Source of the DNA: an uncultured Verrucomicrobium sp.
GTDB lineage: Bacteria > Verrucomicrobiota > Verrucomicrobiia > Methylacidiphilales > GAS474
DNA length: 6,963 bases
Assembly (NCBI GenBank): GCA_903889845.1
Contig: CAISZB010000344.1
Location: 1 to 6,963, forward strand
Reading direction: 5' to 3'
Part shown: positions 1 through 6,332 of the stretch, one piece after another
Numbering within the stretch: the first letter of the stretch is position 1
Layout: each line of letters opens with the position of its first letter
Notes under the pieces: model-generated
Databases searched by the model: none
Told to the model about the DNA's origin: nothing
Seen by the model: only the letters and a program-made list of their open reading frames with translations
Translations under genes and position numbers: made by a program

Positions 1-61
1 AAAACGCCCAGACTCCTATTAGGGAGAAGTCGCCCCCCTTTCCCAGCCCCACAGCGCCAAA

Positions 62-1351
62 TTGACAAGGACGGGACTCCTTCGCCAAGCTAAGGGGGTG
101 AAGGTCTCCCCCTCTCCCTCCTCCCCTGCCGTCTTTGCCGGGGCGTCCCGGCTCCATGTCGGGGTCTATGACGAAGACGCGGTCCGCCGCGTCGCGAAGG
201 AGGCCCGGGAGGAACTGGGCGGGGCGCCGACGCTGGGGATCGTCTTCGTGACGCCCGACTATATCCCGAAGATCGCCGATTTCCTCGAAGTCGTCCGCCT
301 CCATGCCCACATTCCGCTCCTCGTCGGCGGGAGCGGCCACAGCCTCCTCGGTGTCGGGGAGGAGATGGAGGGGGGCTCCGGCTTCAGTCTCCTCCTCCTC
401 CGCCTGCCGGGGGCCGAGGCCCGGGCTTTCCATATTCCCGCCTCGGCGATGGAGGGCGGCGGGAGCCGCGACGCCGTCGCCTGGCGCGCGTTCGTCGGGG
501 CCGAGGCCGCCGCGTCGAAGGCGTGGCTGGCCCTCGTCGATCCGTTCGATTTTCCCGTGGAGCGGTGGCTCACCCAATGGGACGAGGCGTTTTCCGGCAT
601 TCCCGTCTTCGGCGGCCTGGCCAGCGGCGCGAAGCGGCCCGGGGAGGGGATGGGGGCGAACGAGGCGTGGGTCTTCCTCAATGACCAGGTGGTCGATGGG
701 GCCGTCGTCGTCGGCTTCGGCGGGGAGGTCTCGATCCGGACCCTCGTCTCCCAGGGGTGCAAGCCGATCGGGGAACCGAGCATCATCACCGGAGCCGATC
801 AGAACATCCTCTACACCCTCGGCTCCCAGCCCGCCTACAAGATCCTCGACGGGGCCTTCCAGACGCTGAGCGACGGTGAGAAGGAGAAGGCCCGGGGTCA
901 TCTCTTCGCCGGGCTGGCGATGAGCGAGTACGTCGATGAGTTCAAGCGGGGCGATTTCCTCGTCCGCAGTATCCTTGGCGCCGACCCGAACACCGGGGCC
1001 GTCGCCATCGCCGCCCATCCCCGGATCGGGCAGACGCTGCAATACCAGCTTCGCGATGCCGAGGCCGCCTCGGCCGACCTGAACGAGGCCCTGGAACGGG
1101 AGACCCGCGATCCGGACGCGAAGAAGCGGCCCCCCGTCGCCGCCCTCGTCTTCACCTGCACGGGACGGGGCCGGAGCCTCTTCCGCGACGCGAGCCACGA
1201 CGCGCGGGCCCTGGCCCAGGCCTTCCCCGGCCTGCCGATGGCCGGGTTCTTCGCCAACGGGGAGGTTGGTCCCGTCGGCTCCCACAGCTACATCCACGGT
1301 TACAGCGCCTCGATCGCGTTCTTCGGCGCGCCGCCGACGCCCTCCTTTTAG
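62..1351 (+). CDS. FIST N- and C-domain sensory protein (stand-alone)
   Basis: The protein (429 aa from the TTG at 62) matches the FIST architecture: an N-terminal FIST domain over roughly residues 25-225 and a C-terminal FIST_C domain over roughly 240-425. The C-terminal half carries the hallmarks FTCTGRGRSLF (Cys366) and AGFFANGEVGP (about residues 394-404). FIST domains are predicted intracellular ligand-sensing modules, proposed for small molecules such as amino acids. No histidine kinase, GGDEF, MCP domain, signal peptide or membrane segment is attached, so its output partner is unknown. The start is uncertain: an in-frame stop lies at 20-22, and the only usable starts are TTG 62 (no Shine-Dalgarno) and GTG 98, where an AAGGGG run sits too close to be ideal. 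The conserved domain begins after both. miaB follows after 19 nt, so co-transcription is likely. Family call is firm; function is inferred. Confidence 0.88.
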   Translation: MTRTGLLRQAKGVKVSPSPSSPAVFAGASRLHVGVYDEDAVRRVAKEAREELGGAPTLGIVFVTPDYIPKIADFLEVVRLHAHIPLLVGGSGHSLLGVGEEMEGGSGFSLLLLRLPGAEARAFHIPASAMEGGGSRDAVAWRAFVGAEAAASKAWLALVDPFDFPVERWLTQWDEAFSGIPVFGGLASGAKRPGEGMGANEAWVFLNDQVVDGAVVVGFGGEVSIRTLVSQGCKPIGEPSIITGADQNILYTLGSQPAYKILDGAFQTLSDGEKEKARGHLFAGLAMSEYVDEFKRGDFLVRSILGADPNTGAVAIAAHPRIGQTLQYQLRDAEAASADLNEALERETRDPDAKKRPPVAALVFTCTGRGRSLFRDASHDARALAQAFPGLPMAGFFANGEVGPVGSHSYIHGYSASIAFFGAPPTPSF

Positions 1352-1370
1352 CCTTTAGTCCTGCTCCCCC

Positions 1371-2753
1371 ATGCCCTCCGTCTTCATCAAGACCTACGGT
1401 TGCCAGATGAACGTCCGGGACTCGGAGCAGGTCGCCCGCGACCTCGCGGCCCGGGGCTATACCCTCGCCCCCGCCGAGGCCGAGGCCGACGTCATCCTCC
1501 TCAACACCTGCTCCGTCCGGGACATGGCGGAGCAGCGGGCCGTCGACAAGCTCGACCAACTCCGCCACCTGAAGCGGAAGAATCCGCGCCTGGTCCTGGG
1601 GATGATGGGCTGCATGGCGCAGAGCCGGGGCGCGGCCCTCTTCGACGGCCTGCCCGACCTCGACCTCGTCGTCGGGACGCAGAAATTCCACGAGGTCGCG
1701 GCCTATGTGGACCGGCTCCGCGCCGCCGATCCCGCCGCCCGGGAACTCATCGCCGACATCGGGGCCGAGGACGGTTCCCAGAACGCCATCCGGGACCACG
1801 TCCTGGAGCCGGGGCAGTGTTCGGCCTTCGTCTCGATCATGCAGGGGTGCAACATGCACTGTACCTTCTGCATCGTCCCCTCGACGCGCGGCCCGGAGCG
1901 GAGCCGCCCGATCCCGGAGATCGTCCGGGAGGTGGAGACCCTCGCCGCCGGGGGGGTGAAGGAGGTGACGCTCCTGGGCCAGATCGTGAACCTCTACGGG
2001 CGGCACGAGTTCGAGAAGCGGGACGGTCAATCGCCCTTTGTCCAACTCCTCCGCGCCGTCGCCGCGGTGCCGGGGATCGAGCGGGTCCGCTTCACCTCGC
2101 CCCATCCCGTCGGCTTCCGCGACGACCTGATCGAGGCGATCCGCGACGTGCCGCAAATCTGCGAGTCGGTCCACATGCCGCTCCAGTCGGGGAGCGATGC
2201 GATCCTGAAGGCGATGCACCGGGGGTACACGGCGGAGAAATACCTCGGCCTCGTCGAAAAGCTCCGCGCCGCCGTCCCCGATATTTCCATTTCGACCGAC
2301 ATCATCGTCGGCTTCCCCGGCGAGACCGAGGCCGACTTCGAGGCGACGAAGGCCCTCGCCGCCGCCGTCCGCTTCGACCAGGCCTACGTCTTCCGCTATT
2401 CCCCGCGCAAGGAGACCCCCGCCGCCGACCTTCCCGACCAGCTCTCCGAGGAGGTGAAGATGGCCCGGAACCAGGAACTCCTGACGTTGATCGACGGCCC
2501 GGTGAAGGAGAAGAGTCAGGCCCGCGTCGGCACCGTGGTTGAAATCCTCGTCGAGGGGGAGAGCAAGACCAACCCCGCCCGCTTCCAGGGCCGGACGCGC
2601 GGCAACCACCTGGTCATCGTCGAGCGGAACGAGCGGTGGCGCGGGCAGCTCCTCCCCGTCCGGATCACGGAGTCGACGGGCTATACTTCGTATGCGGAGC
2701 CCGCCATCCTTGAAAAGGACACGGTTTCAGCGCAGAGTCTCCTCCTTTCATGA
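1371..2753 (+). CDS. miaB: tRNA-2-methylthio-N6-dimethylallyladenosine synthase MiaB
   Basis: A radical-SAM methylthiotransferase that adds the 2-methylthio group to i6A37 of tRNAs reading UNN codons, using two [4Fe-4S] clusters and S-adenosylmethionine. All three domains are visible. The N-terminal UPF0004 domain holds its three cluster cysteines (C11 in KTYGCQMN, C47 in LNTCSVRD, C81 in MMGCMAQ). The radical-SAM core has C160-x3-C164-x2-C167 (GCNMHCTFC) followed by a TRGPERSRP motif. A C-terminal TRAM domain lies at about 385-447 (GRTRGNHLVIV). The 460 aa length is normal for MiaB, and the TRG..RSRP signature plus the NTCSVRD motif favour MiaB over RimO or MtaB. ATG 1371 fits because the conserved KTYGCQMN motif begins at residue 7. 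No Shine-Dalgarno is seen; the leader is pyrimidine-rich. One oddity is LLGQIVNLYG, where GQNVNSY is usual. Its stop overlaps the next gene's start. Confidence 0.96.
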   Translation: MPSVFIKTYGCQMNVRDSEQVARDLAARGYTLAPAEAEADVILLNTCSVRDMAEQRAVDKLDQLRHLKRKNPRLVLGMMGCMAQSRGAALFDGLPDLDLVVGTQKFHEVAAYVDRLRAADPAARELIADIGAEDGSQNAIRDHVLEPGQCSAFVSIMQGCNMHCTFCIVPSTRGPERSRPIPEIVREVETLAAGGVKEVTLLGQIVNLYGRHEFEKRDGQSPFVQLLRAVAAVPGIERVRFTSPHPVGFRDDLIEAIRDVPQICESVHMPLQSGSDAILKAMHRGYTAEKYLGLVEKLRAAVPDISISTDIIVGFPGETEADFEATKALAAAVRFDQAYVFRYSPRKETPAADLPDQLSEEVKMARNQELLTLIDGPVKEKSQARVGTVVEILVEGESKTNPARFQGRTRGNHLVIVERNERWRGQLLPVRITESTGYTSYAEPAILEKDTVSAQSLLLS

Positions 2754-3301
2754 TTTACTCCTTCAGCCTGCAGGCCGTGGCCATCGTCATCGGCCTGGCC
2801 TACCTCCTCGGTCACCTGCCCGGTTTCTTCCGGCCCGCCCTCGTGGGGGAATGGCTCCGGGGAGTGCCGCGCAGCGGCCTGCTCGGCTACCTCTTCTTCG
2901 GCGCGGCGATGGTCTGGACCCTCTTCCTGGTCGCGACGATCGACCTCGGGGAATTCTCCACCTATCGGGTGCGGATCTTCATTTTCTTCCTCGCGCTGGG
3001 GACCGGGGTGCTGTTCTACGCGCGGGATTACCTGGCCGTCCGGGGGCTGGCGGCCCTCCTCTGCCTGGCCGCCGACATCGTCCTCGACGCCGCCTTCCTG
3101 CACAACGAACCGGCGAAGCTGGTCTACGTCACCCTCGCCTACGTCTGGGTCGTCGTCGGGATTCTGCTCTTCTTTTCCCCCTACCGTCTCCGGGACGCCA
3201 TCGCGTGGGGGACGGCGACGCCGGAGCGGATCAAGCTCCTGTCCGCGGGCGGCGCGGGCTTCGGGCTGGTGCTGTTGGGGATTGGGATTGTGGCGTTTTG
3301 A
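2750..3301 (+). CDS. Polytopic inner-membrane protein of unknown function
   Basis: I do not recognise this 183-aa family. It is strongly hydrophobic, with about six predicted helices near residues 5-23, 43-62, 73-90, 97-114, 123-141 and 165-183, joined by short loops containing Arg, Asp and Glu. There is no separate signal peptide, and no catalytic or metal-binding motif is evident. The start codon overlaps the miaB stop in an ATGA arrangement, which usually means translational coupling, so it is probably expressed with miaB. No Shine-Dalgarno is seen; the preceding bases (CTCCTCCTTTC) are pyrimidine-rich. G/C-rich codon use like that of miaB, together with the hydrophobic pattern, argues for a real gene. 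The stop lies 6 nt from the stop of the convergent aer gene. Any link to tRNA modification is untested. Confidence 0.8.
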   Translation: MIYSFSLQAVAIVIGLAYLLGHLPGFFRPALVGEWLRGVPRSGLLGYLFFGAAMVWTLFLVATIDLGEFSTYRVRIFIFFLALGTGVLFYARDYLAVRGLAALLCLAADIVLDAAFLHNEPAKLVYVTLAYVWVVVGILLFFSPYRLRDAIAWGTATPERIKLLSAGGAGFGLVLLGIGIVAF

Positions 3302-3318
3302 TTCGAGCTACCCAATCC
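3279..3318. terminator. Inverted repeat bracketing two convergent stop codons (possible bidirectional terminator)
   Basis: GGATTGGG at 3279-3286 is exactly complementary to CCCAATCC at 3311-3318, and the pairing extends outward by a G-T wobble and a G-C pair. The 24-nt loop holds both the TGA of the membrane-protein gene and the TAG of aer. No U-tract follows directly. A second, compact GC hairpin (CGCCCG-GAA-CGGGCG, 3323-3337) lies 10 nt before a T5 run at 3348-3352 on the + strand and could help stop + strand transcripts inside the aer 3' end. The pairing is seen directly; a termination role is inferred. Confidence 0.35.
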
Positions 3319-4910
3319 TCTGCGCCCGGAACGGGCGGGCGGTCTGCTTTTTCCCCTTCGCCTCCGCCCCCCGGAACGCCTCGATGGCCTGTTCCAGGAA
3401 GGTGATCCGGTCCCGGAGCGTCATCGAGGAGGAGGCGATCTGCTCGACGAAGGCGGCGTTCTGTTCCGCCATCTTGTCCTGTTCCGAGAAGGAGATGGAG
3501 AGCTCGGAGATGCCTGTCGACTGCTCCCCGGTCGCCTCGGCGACGCGGGTGACGAGGTCGGCGGTGCGGCGCGCCTCGGTGACGATCGTCCCGATCGTCC
3601 GGCCCGCCTCGGCGGCCTCGCTCTGGCTCGCGTGGATCGTCGCGACGGAGGCCTCGATCAGGGTGTTGATTTCCTTCGCCGCCTCGGCGCTTTTCCGGGC
3701 GAGGGAACGGACCTCTTCCGCAACGACGGCGAACCCCGCGCCGGCCTCGCCGGCCCGGGCCGCCTCGACGGCGGCGTTGAGGGCCAGGATATTGGTCTGG
3801 AAGGCGATGCCGTCGATCAGGTCGGTGATGGCGGCGATCTTCTTGCTCGCCTGGCCGATCTCCTCGATCCGGGTGACGAGGCGCTGCACGGCTTCCCCAC
3901 CGTGGCCGGCCTTCTCCGCCGCGCCGATGGCGGAGGACATCGCCTCCTTGGCGGCGGTGGCGCTGTCCCGGACGTTCCCGGAAATCTTGGCGAGGGAGGT
4001 GACGCTTCCCTCCTGGGTGGAGCGGGCCTCCTCCGTCCGGGAGCTGAGGCTCAGGTTCCCGTCGGAAATCTCCGTCACGGCCTGGGCCAGTTCCGAGGTC
4101 TGTCGCGCCACGTCCCCGATGAGGGCGTGGAGGTTGAGGCCGGACTGGTTCACCGTCCGCATCAGGATGCCCAGTTCGTCGACGCGGCCCAGCTCCAGAT
4201 GGACTCCGGCCTGGCCGCTGGCCAGGATCTCGGCCCGGGCGAGGATGCGCCGGAGGGGGGTGACGATCTCCCGCTCCAGGAAGAACGAGGCCAGTGTGGC
4301 GCAGCCGAAGGCGATCAGGGAGGCGTGGAGGAGGATGGGGATTCCCGCGACCGCGACGGCGGCGGCGACCCCGAGGGCGGCGGCGCCGAAGCAGCCCAGG
4401 ACGATCCGCCTCCGGAGGGAGAGGGTCTGGAGCAGGGAGAGGAAGCCGAGGAAGCCCTTCCGGCAGACGAGGCCGAGGTGGAGCTTGTGGTCCCGCAGTT
4501 GTCCTGCCTGGATCGCCTTGTAGAGGGCGGCGGCGGCGGTCTTCTCCGCATGGGAGGCCACGGTGCGGACCGACATAGTAGCCGACCGTCGTTCCCCCCC
4601 TCGTGATCGGGGTGACGTTCGCCCGGACCCAGTAGCAGTCCCCGTTCTTCCTCCGGTTCTTCACGATCCCGGTCCACGCCTTGCCTTTCTGGATCGTTGC
4701 CCAGAGGTCGGCGAAGGCCTCTGCCGGGACGTCGGGATGGCGGATGATGTTGTGGGGTTGGCCCAGCATTTCTTCGAGGGTGAAGCCGCTCGCCTCCACG
4801 AAGGCGGCGTTGCCGTAGGTGATGCGGCCTTCGAGGTCGGTGGTCGACATCAGCGTGATGTCGGGGGGGAGCGGGTGCTCGCGTTGAGTCACGGGCAGAT
4901 TCATTCTCAC
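3308..4910 (-). pseudogene. aer: Aerotaxis/redox receptor Aer, interrupted by a one-base frameshift
   Basis: Reading - strand from GTG 4910 gives an Aer-type PAS domain for 111 residues. The positions equivalent to E. coli Aer FAD-pocket residues are all kept: N34, R57, H58, D60, F66, W79, N85 (QPHNIIRHPD, KNRRKNGD, YWVRAN). After GTTVGY111 one extra base at about 4577 throws the frame off. The other frame resumes exactly at the expected MSVRT (ATG 4576-4574) and runs 422 codons to TAG at 3308-3310: an F1-like linker (LGLVCRKGFLG), a membrane hairpin at ORF residues about 57-100, HAMP at about 100-155, and a methyl-accepting domain with tip IAFQTNILALNAAVEAARAGE at about 257-277. Repaired length would be 533 aa, against 506 in E. 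coli. Aer senses respiratory redox state through FAD and signals by CheW/CheA. AAAGG 6 nt upstream supports GTG 4910; ATG 4904 is the alternative. No CheR-binding C-terminal pentapeptide is seen. The cause may be a sequencing error or a true mutation. Confidence 0.88.
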
Positions 4911-4929
4911 GGCGGGCCTTTCTGTTTTG

Positions 4930-4942
4930 GGAACGGAGTTCC
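4930..4942. repeat. Short perfect inverted repeat upstream of aer
   Basis: GGAAC-GGA-GTTCC forms a perfect 5-bp inverted repeat with a 3-nt spacer, about 20 bp upstream of the GTG start of aer. Its place between a possible promoter and the start suits an operator, but a match this short could arise by chance. Confidence 0.25.
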
Positions 4943-4943
4943 A

Positions 4944-4964
4944 GTTATCCTTTTTTGGTATAAC
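4944..4964. repeat. AT-rich imperfect inverted repeat in the aer/OMP divergent region
   Basis: GTTATCC is followed by six T residues and GGTATAAC, which pairs with it as 7 bp with one bulged T. It sits 34 nt upstream of aer in the A+T-rich divergent region. It could be an operator, part of an aer promoter, or a weak hairpin. No convincing -35/-10 pair could be assigned on either strand. Confidence 0.25.
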
Positions 4965-4994
4965 CTAGCCGAGATCGGAGCAGGAACGACAAAA

Positions 4995-5117
4995 ATGCCG
5001 CTGTTGCCTGGGAAACTTGAGACAGAAAAGAATCGGTATTGTGGTGAAAGACTTGTTGTTGGGGTGGAGCGCCCGCCCGGTCGGTTCATTTGCCCTGAAT
5101 GTACCGTGATTAAGTAG
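4995..5117 (+). CDS. Speculative 40-aa ORF with a C-terminal CPEC motif
   Basis: An ATG at 4995 is preceded by AGGAA at 4982-4986 with an 8-nt spacer, the best Shine-Dalgarno placement on the + strand of the window. It opens 40 codons ending in TAG at 5115-5117. The product is polar, with Cys16 (RYCGE) and a C33-P-E-C36 pair near the end. That resembles half a zinc ribbon, but the second cysteine pair is incomplete. Codon choice (CTT, GTT, AGA, TAT, AAT) is unlike the G/C-ending codons of every neighbour. It may be a small protein gene, a decayed remnant, or chance. I do not recognise it. Confidence 0.2.
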   Translation: MPLLPGKLETEKNRYCGERLVVGVERPPGRFICPECTVIK

Positions 5118-5129
5118 AAACACTTAAGT
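5110..5129. repeat. Inverted repeat / palindrome upstream of the outer-membrane protein gene
   Basis: TTAAGT (5110-5115) and ACTTAA (5122-5127) form a perfect 6-bp inverted repeat with a 6-nt spacer. The right half is also inside the 8-bp palindrome ACTTAAGT (5122-5129), so TTAAGT occurs twice in direct orientation, 14 bp apart. It lies about 75 bp before the ATG at 5204, a plausible place for a regulator-binding site. The symmetry is seen directly; regulator binding is inferred. Confidence 0.35.
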
Positions 5130-5203
5130 TTGATGGGGTATTTTGTCCGCCTGGCATTTTTTTAATTGTAATCGCCCTAAAGCCCAGTTATTCCTCAATT
5201 CCT

Positions 5204-6151
5204 ATGAAAAAGAGCGCGGGGGGATTCCCTCACCATGTTTCGGTATTGGTTTTGGCTCTGGCAGGGGTGATGGGGATGGCCACGGCTCGGATTCAGGCAC
5301 AAACGTCGGCAGCGGCGGCGTCTTCGAACGACGCCCTCAGTACGGCGAAGACAATGCCCGATACCAGTTCCTATCCTGGCTTCACGCCCCCCCCCTTCAA
5401 GGTCAACGCCGAGCCCCGGACGATGAAGACGGGCGCCGAAGTCGCCGTCTTCGGCGGCATCGATTTCCTCCAGTCGGGACCGTTTAAGGAAACGTATGCG
5501 AACGGATCGGCGTCGGCGGTGTCGTGGCCGACGGCCCGGACCCATGACGGCGAGGTCTTCGGCGCCAAGGTCGGCTACACGTGGCCCGCCTGGGGCAAGG
5601 GACCCGGCTTTACGTCGAGCTCGGTCCCCTTGGAGGTCGACGAGGACTCGGGTCCGCAGCTCCTTCCTTCGGTCGAGGCCGAGTTCTTCTACAGCAATCA
5701 TAAGTTCGAGGCCAGGGGGCCGTTCTTTGGCCGCGGTGGCGTCGGAGCCCAGTCGGTCGACGAGGGCGATCTGCGCGCCAGCATGCGGGAATACGTCTTC
5801 ACGGTGAATCCCGTCCTCCGCGCCCAGGTCTGGCGCTTCCGTCCCTACGTCGGCGCGGGGATCGGCGGCGCGATCGTCCAGCTCCAGGACGCGACGATGC
5901 AGAACGCCATCCCTCAGACCGGCGTCTATTCCACCTTGAACACTTCCCCGAGCGACCAATACACGCTTTGCCTGGCGACGCAGTTCATGGCGGGAAGCGA
6001 TTTCTTCGTCACGCGAAACATCTCCCTCTTCGGGGAATACAAGTTCCTCGCGCTGATCTCCCCGGGGTTCAAGGGCGCCGGTGGGTACAACCTGCAGGGC
6101 GACTACTACGGCGAGAACATCGCCACGGCGGGGGTTCGTTACCACTTCTAG
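5204..6151 (+). CDS. Predicted outer-membrane beta-barrel protein
   Basis: A 315-aa protein with a clear Sec signal peptide: a positive start (MKK), a hydrophobic core around residues 12-26, and possible cleavage after A28 (ATA) or A32 (IQA). A Ser/Ala/Pro-rich stretch follows to about residue 65. The rest alternates in barrel fashion (AEVAVFGGIDF, EVFGAKVGYTW, SVEAEFFYSN, FRPYVGAGIGGAIVQL, NISLFGEYKFLAL) and ends in GVRYHF, with the terminal Phe typical of substrates for the Bam insertion machinery. It resembles the broad small porin/OmpA-barrel group of 8-12 strands without a peptidoglycan-binding domain. Substrate and function are not evident. ATG 5204 is chosen because it begins the signal peptide; no Shine-Dalgarno precedes it (ATTCCTCAATTCCT). 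A strong terminator follows, so it is probably monocistronic. Confidence 0.8.
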   Translation: MKKSAGGFPHHVSVLVLALAGVMGMATARIQAQTSAAAASSNDALSTAKTMPDTSSYPGFTPPPFKVNAEPRTMKTGAEVAVFGGIDFLQSGPFKETYANGSASAVSWPTARTHDGEVFGAKVGYTWPAWGKGPGFTSSSVPLEVDEDSGPQLLPSVEAEFFYSNHKFEARGPFFGRGGVGAQSVDEGDLRASMREYVFTVNPVLRAQVWRFRPYVGAGIGGAIVQLQDATMQNAIPQTGVYSTLNTSPSDQYTLCLATQFMAGSDFFVTRNISLFGEYKFLALISPGFKGAGGYNLQGDYYGENIATAGVRYHF

Positions 6152-6174
6152 GCTTTAGGCGTCCACGCTCTTTG

Positions 6175-6210
6175 AAAAGCCGCCGTCCCGCGAGGGAGGG
6201 CGGCTTTTTT
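6175..6210 (+). terminator. Rho-independent terminator of the outer-membrane protein gene
   Basis: AAAAGCCGCC (6175-6184) pairs with GGCGGCTTTT (6199-6208). After a single G-G mismatch, TCCC pairs with GGGA around a GCGA tetraloop, and a T6 run (6205-6210) completes the signal. It starts 24 nt after the stop codon at 6151 and separates this gene from the downstream acetyltransferase gene. The A-run on the left arm would also give a U-tract on the other strand, so it could work in both directions. Confidence 0.9.
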
Positions 6211-6245
6211 CGTGCTGCGTGGGGAGAATCACCCCCTCCGCGCTC

Positions 6246-6251
6246 TATTAT
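6246..6251 (+). promoter_or_regulatory. Possible -10 element for the serine acetyltransferase gene
   Basis: TATTAT matches five of six bases of the sigma-70 -10 consensus and stands out in GC-rich DNA between the terminator at 6175-6210 and the ATG at 6333. No good TTGACA-like box lies 16-18 bp upstream. If used, it would give a leader of about 75 nt containing the hairpin at 6261-6280. Confidence 0.25.
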
Positions 6252-6260
6252 TGATGCGCA

Positions 6261-6280
6261 CCCCCTGGGGAATCAGGGGG
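6261..6280 (+). repeat. GC hairpin in the leader of the serine acetyltransferase gene
   Basis: CCCCCT (6261-6266) and AGGGGG (6275-6280) form a perfect 6-bp stem around an 8-nt loop GGGGAATC. A related arrangement, GGGGAGAATCACCCCC, lies just upstream at 6221-6235, so alternative pairings between the C and G runs are possible. No U-run follows directly, so it is not an evident terminator. I recognise no known riboswitch. Confidence 0.35.
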
Positions 6281-6332
6281 GAGGCTTGTTCTTTGTCCTG
6301 CGCAAGGTTACGCTGGCCTCTCTTTTTTTGCC

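Noticed and set aside
11..31. Short hairpin CTCC-TATTAG-GGAG before the FIST gene
   Set aside because: Only 4 bp of stem; too weak to call as a terminator or operator, and the region is cut by the window edge.
1152..2609. Long - strand open frame opposite miaB (485 codons)
   Set aside because: It is a shadow of the G/C-rich third positions of miaB. The product is low-complexity (Arg, Gly, Asp, Leu) with no recognisable domain, while the + strand has a complete MiaB.
3231..4577. Continuation of the PAS frame beyond the frameshift to 3231
   Set aside because: After residue 111 it becomes Pro/Arg/Gly-rich noise with no domain. The real signalling domain is in the shifted frame; the frame stays open only because of high GC.
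3282..4606. + strand open frames opposite aer (413 and 324 codons)
   Set aside because: They are antisense to conserved HAMP and MCP coding sequence, with no recognisable domain; the strand and frame of aer are clear.
5151..5170. Possible sigma-54 promoter (CTGGCAT...TTGT) before the outer-membrane protein gene
   Set aside because: The TTG lies 3 bp too far from the TGG for the strict -24/-12 spacing, and the expected GC at -12 is missing.
5166..5193. Possible sigma-70 promoter TTGTAA / TTATTC
   Set aside because: The -10 matches the consensus very poorly and would put the transcription start almost at the ATG.
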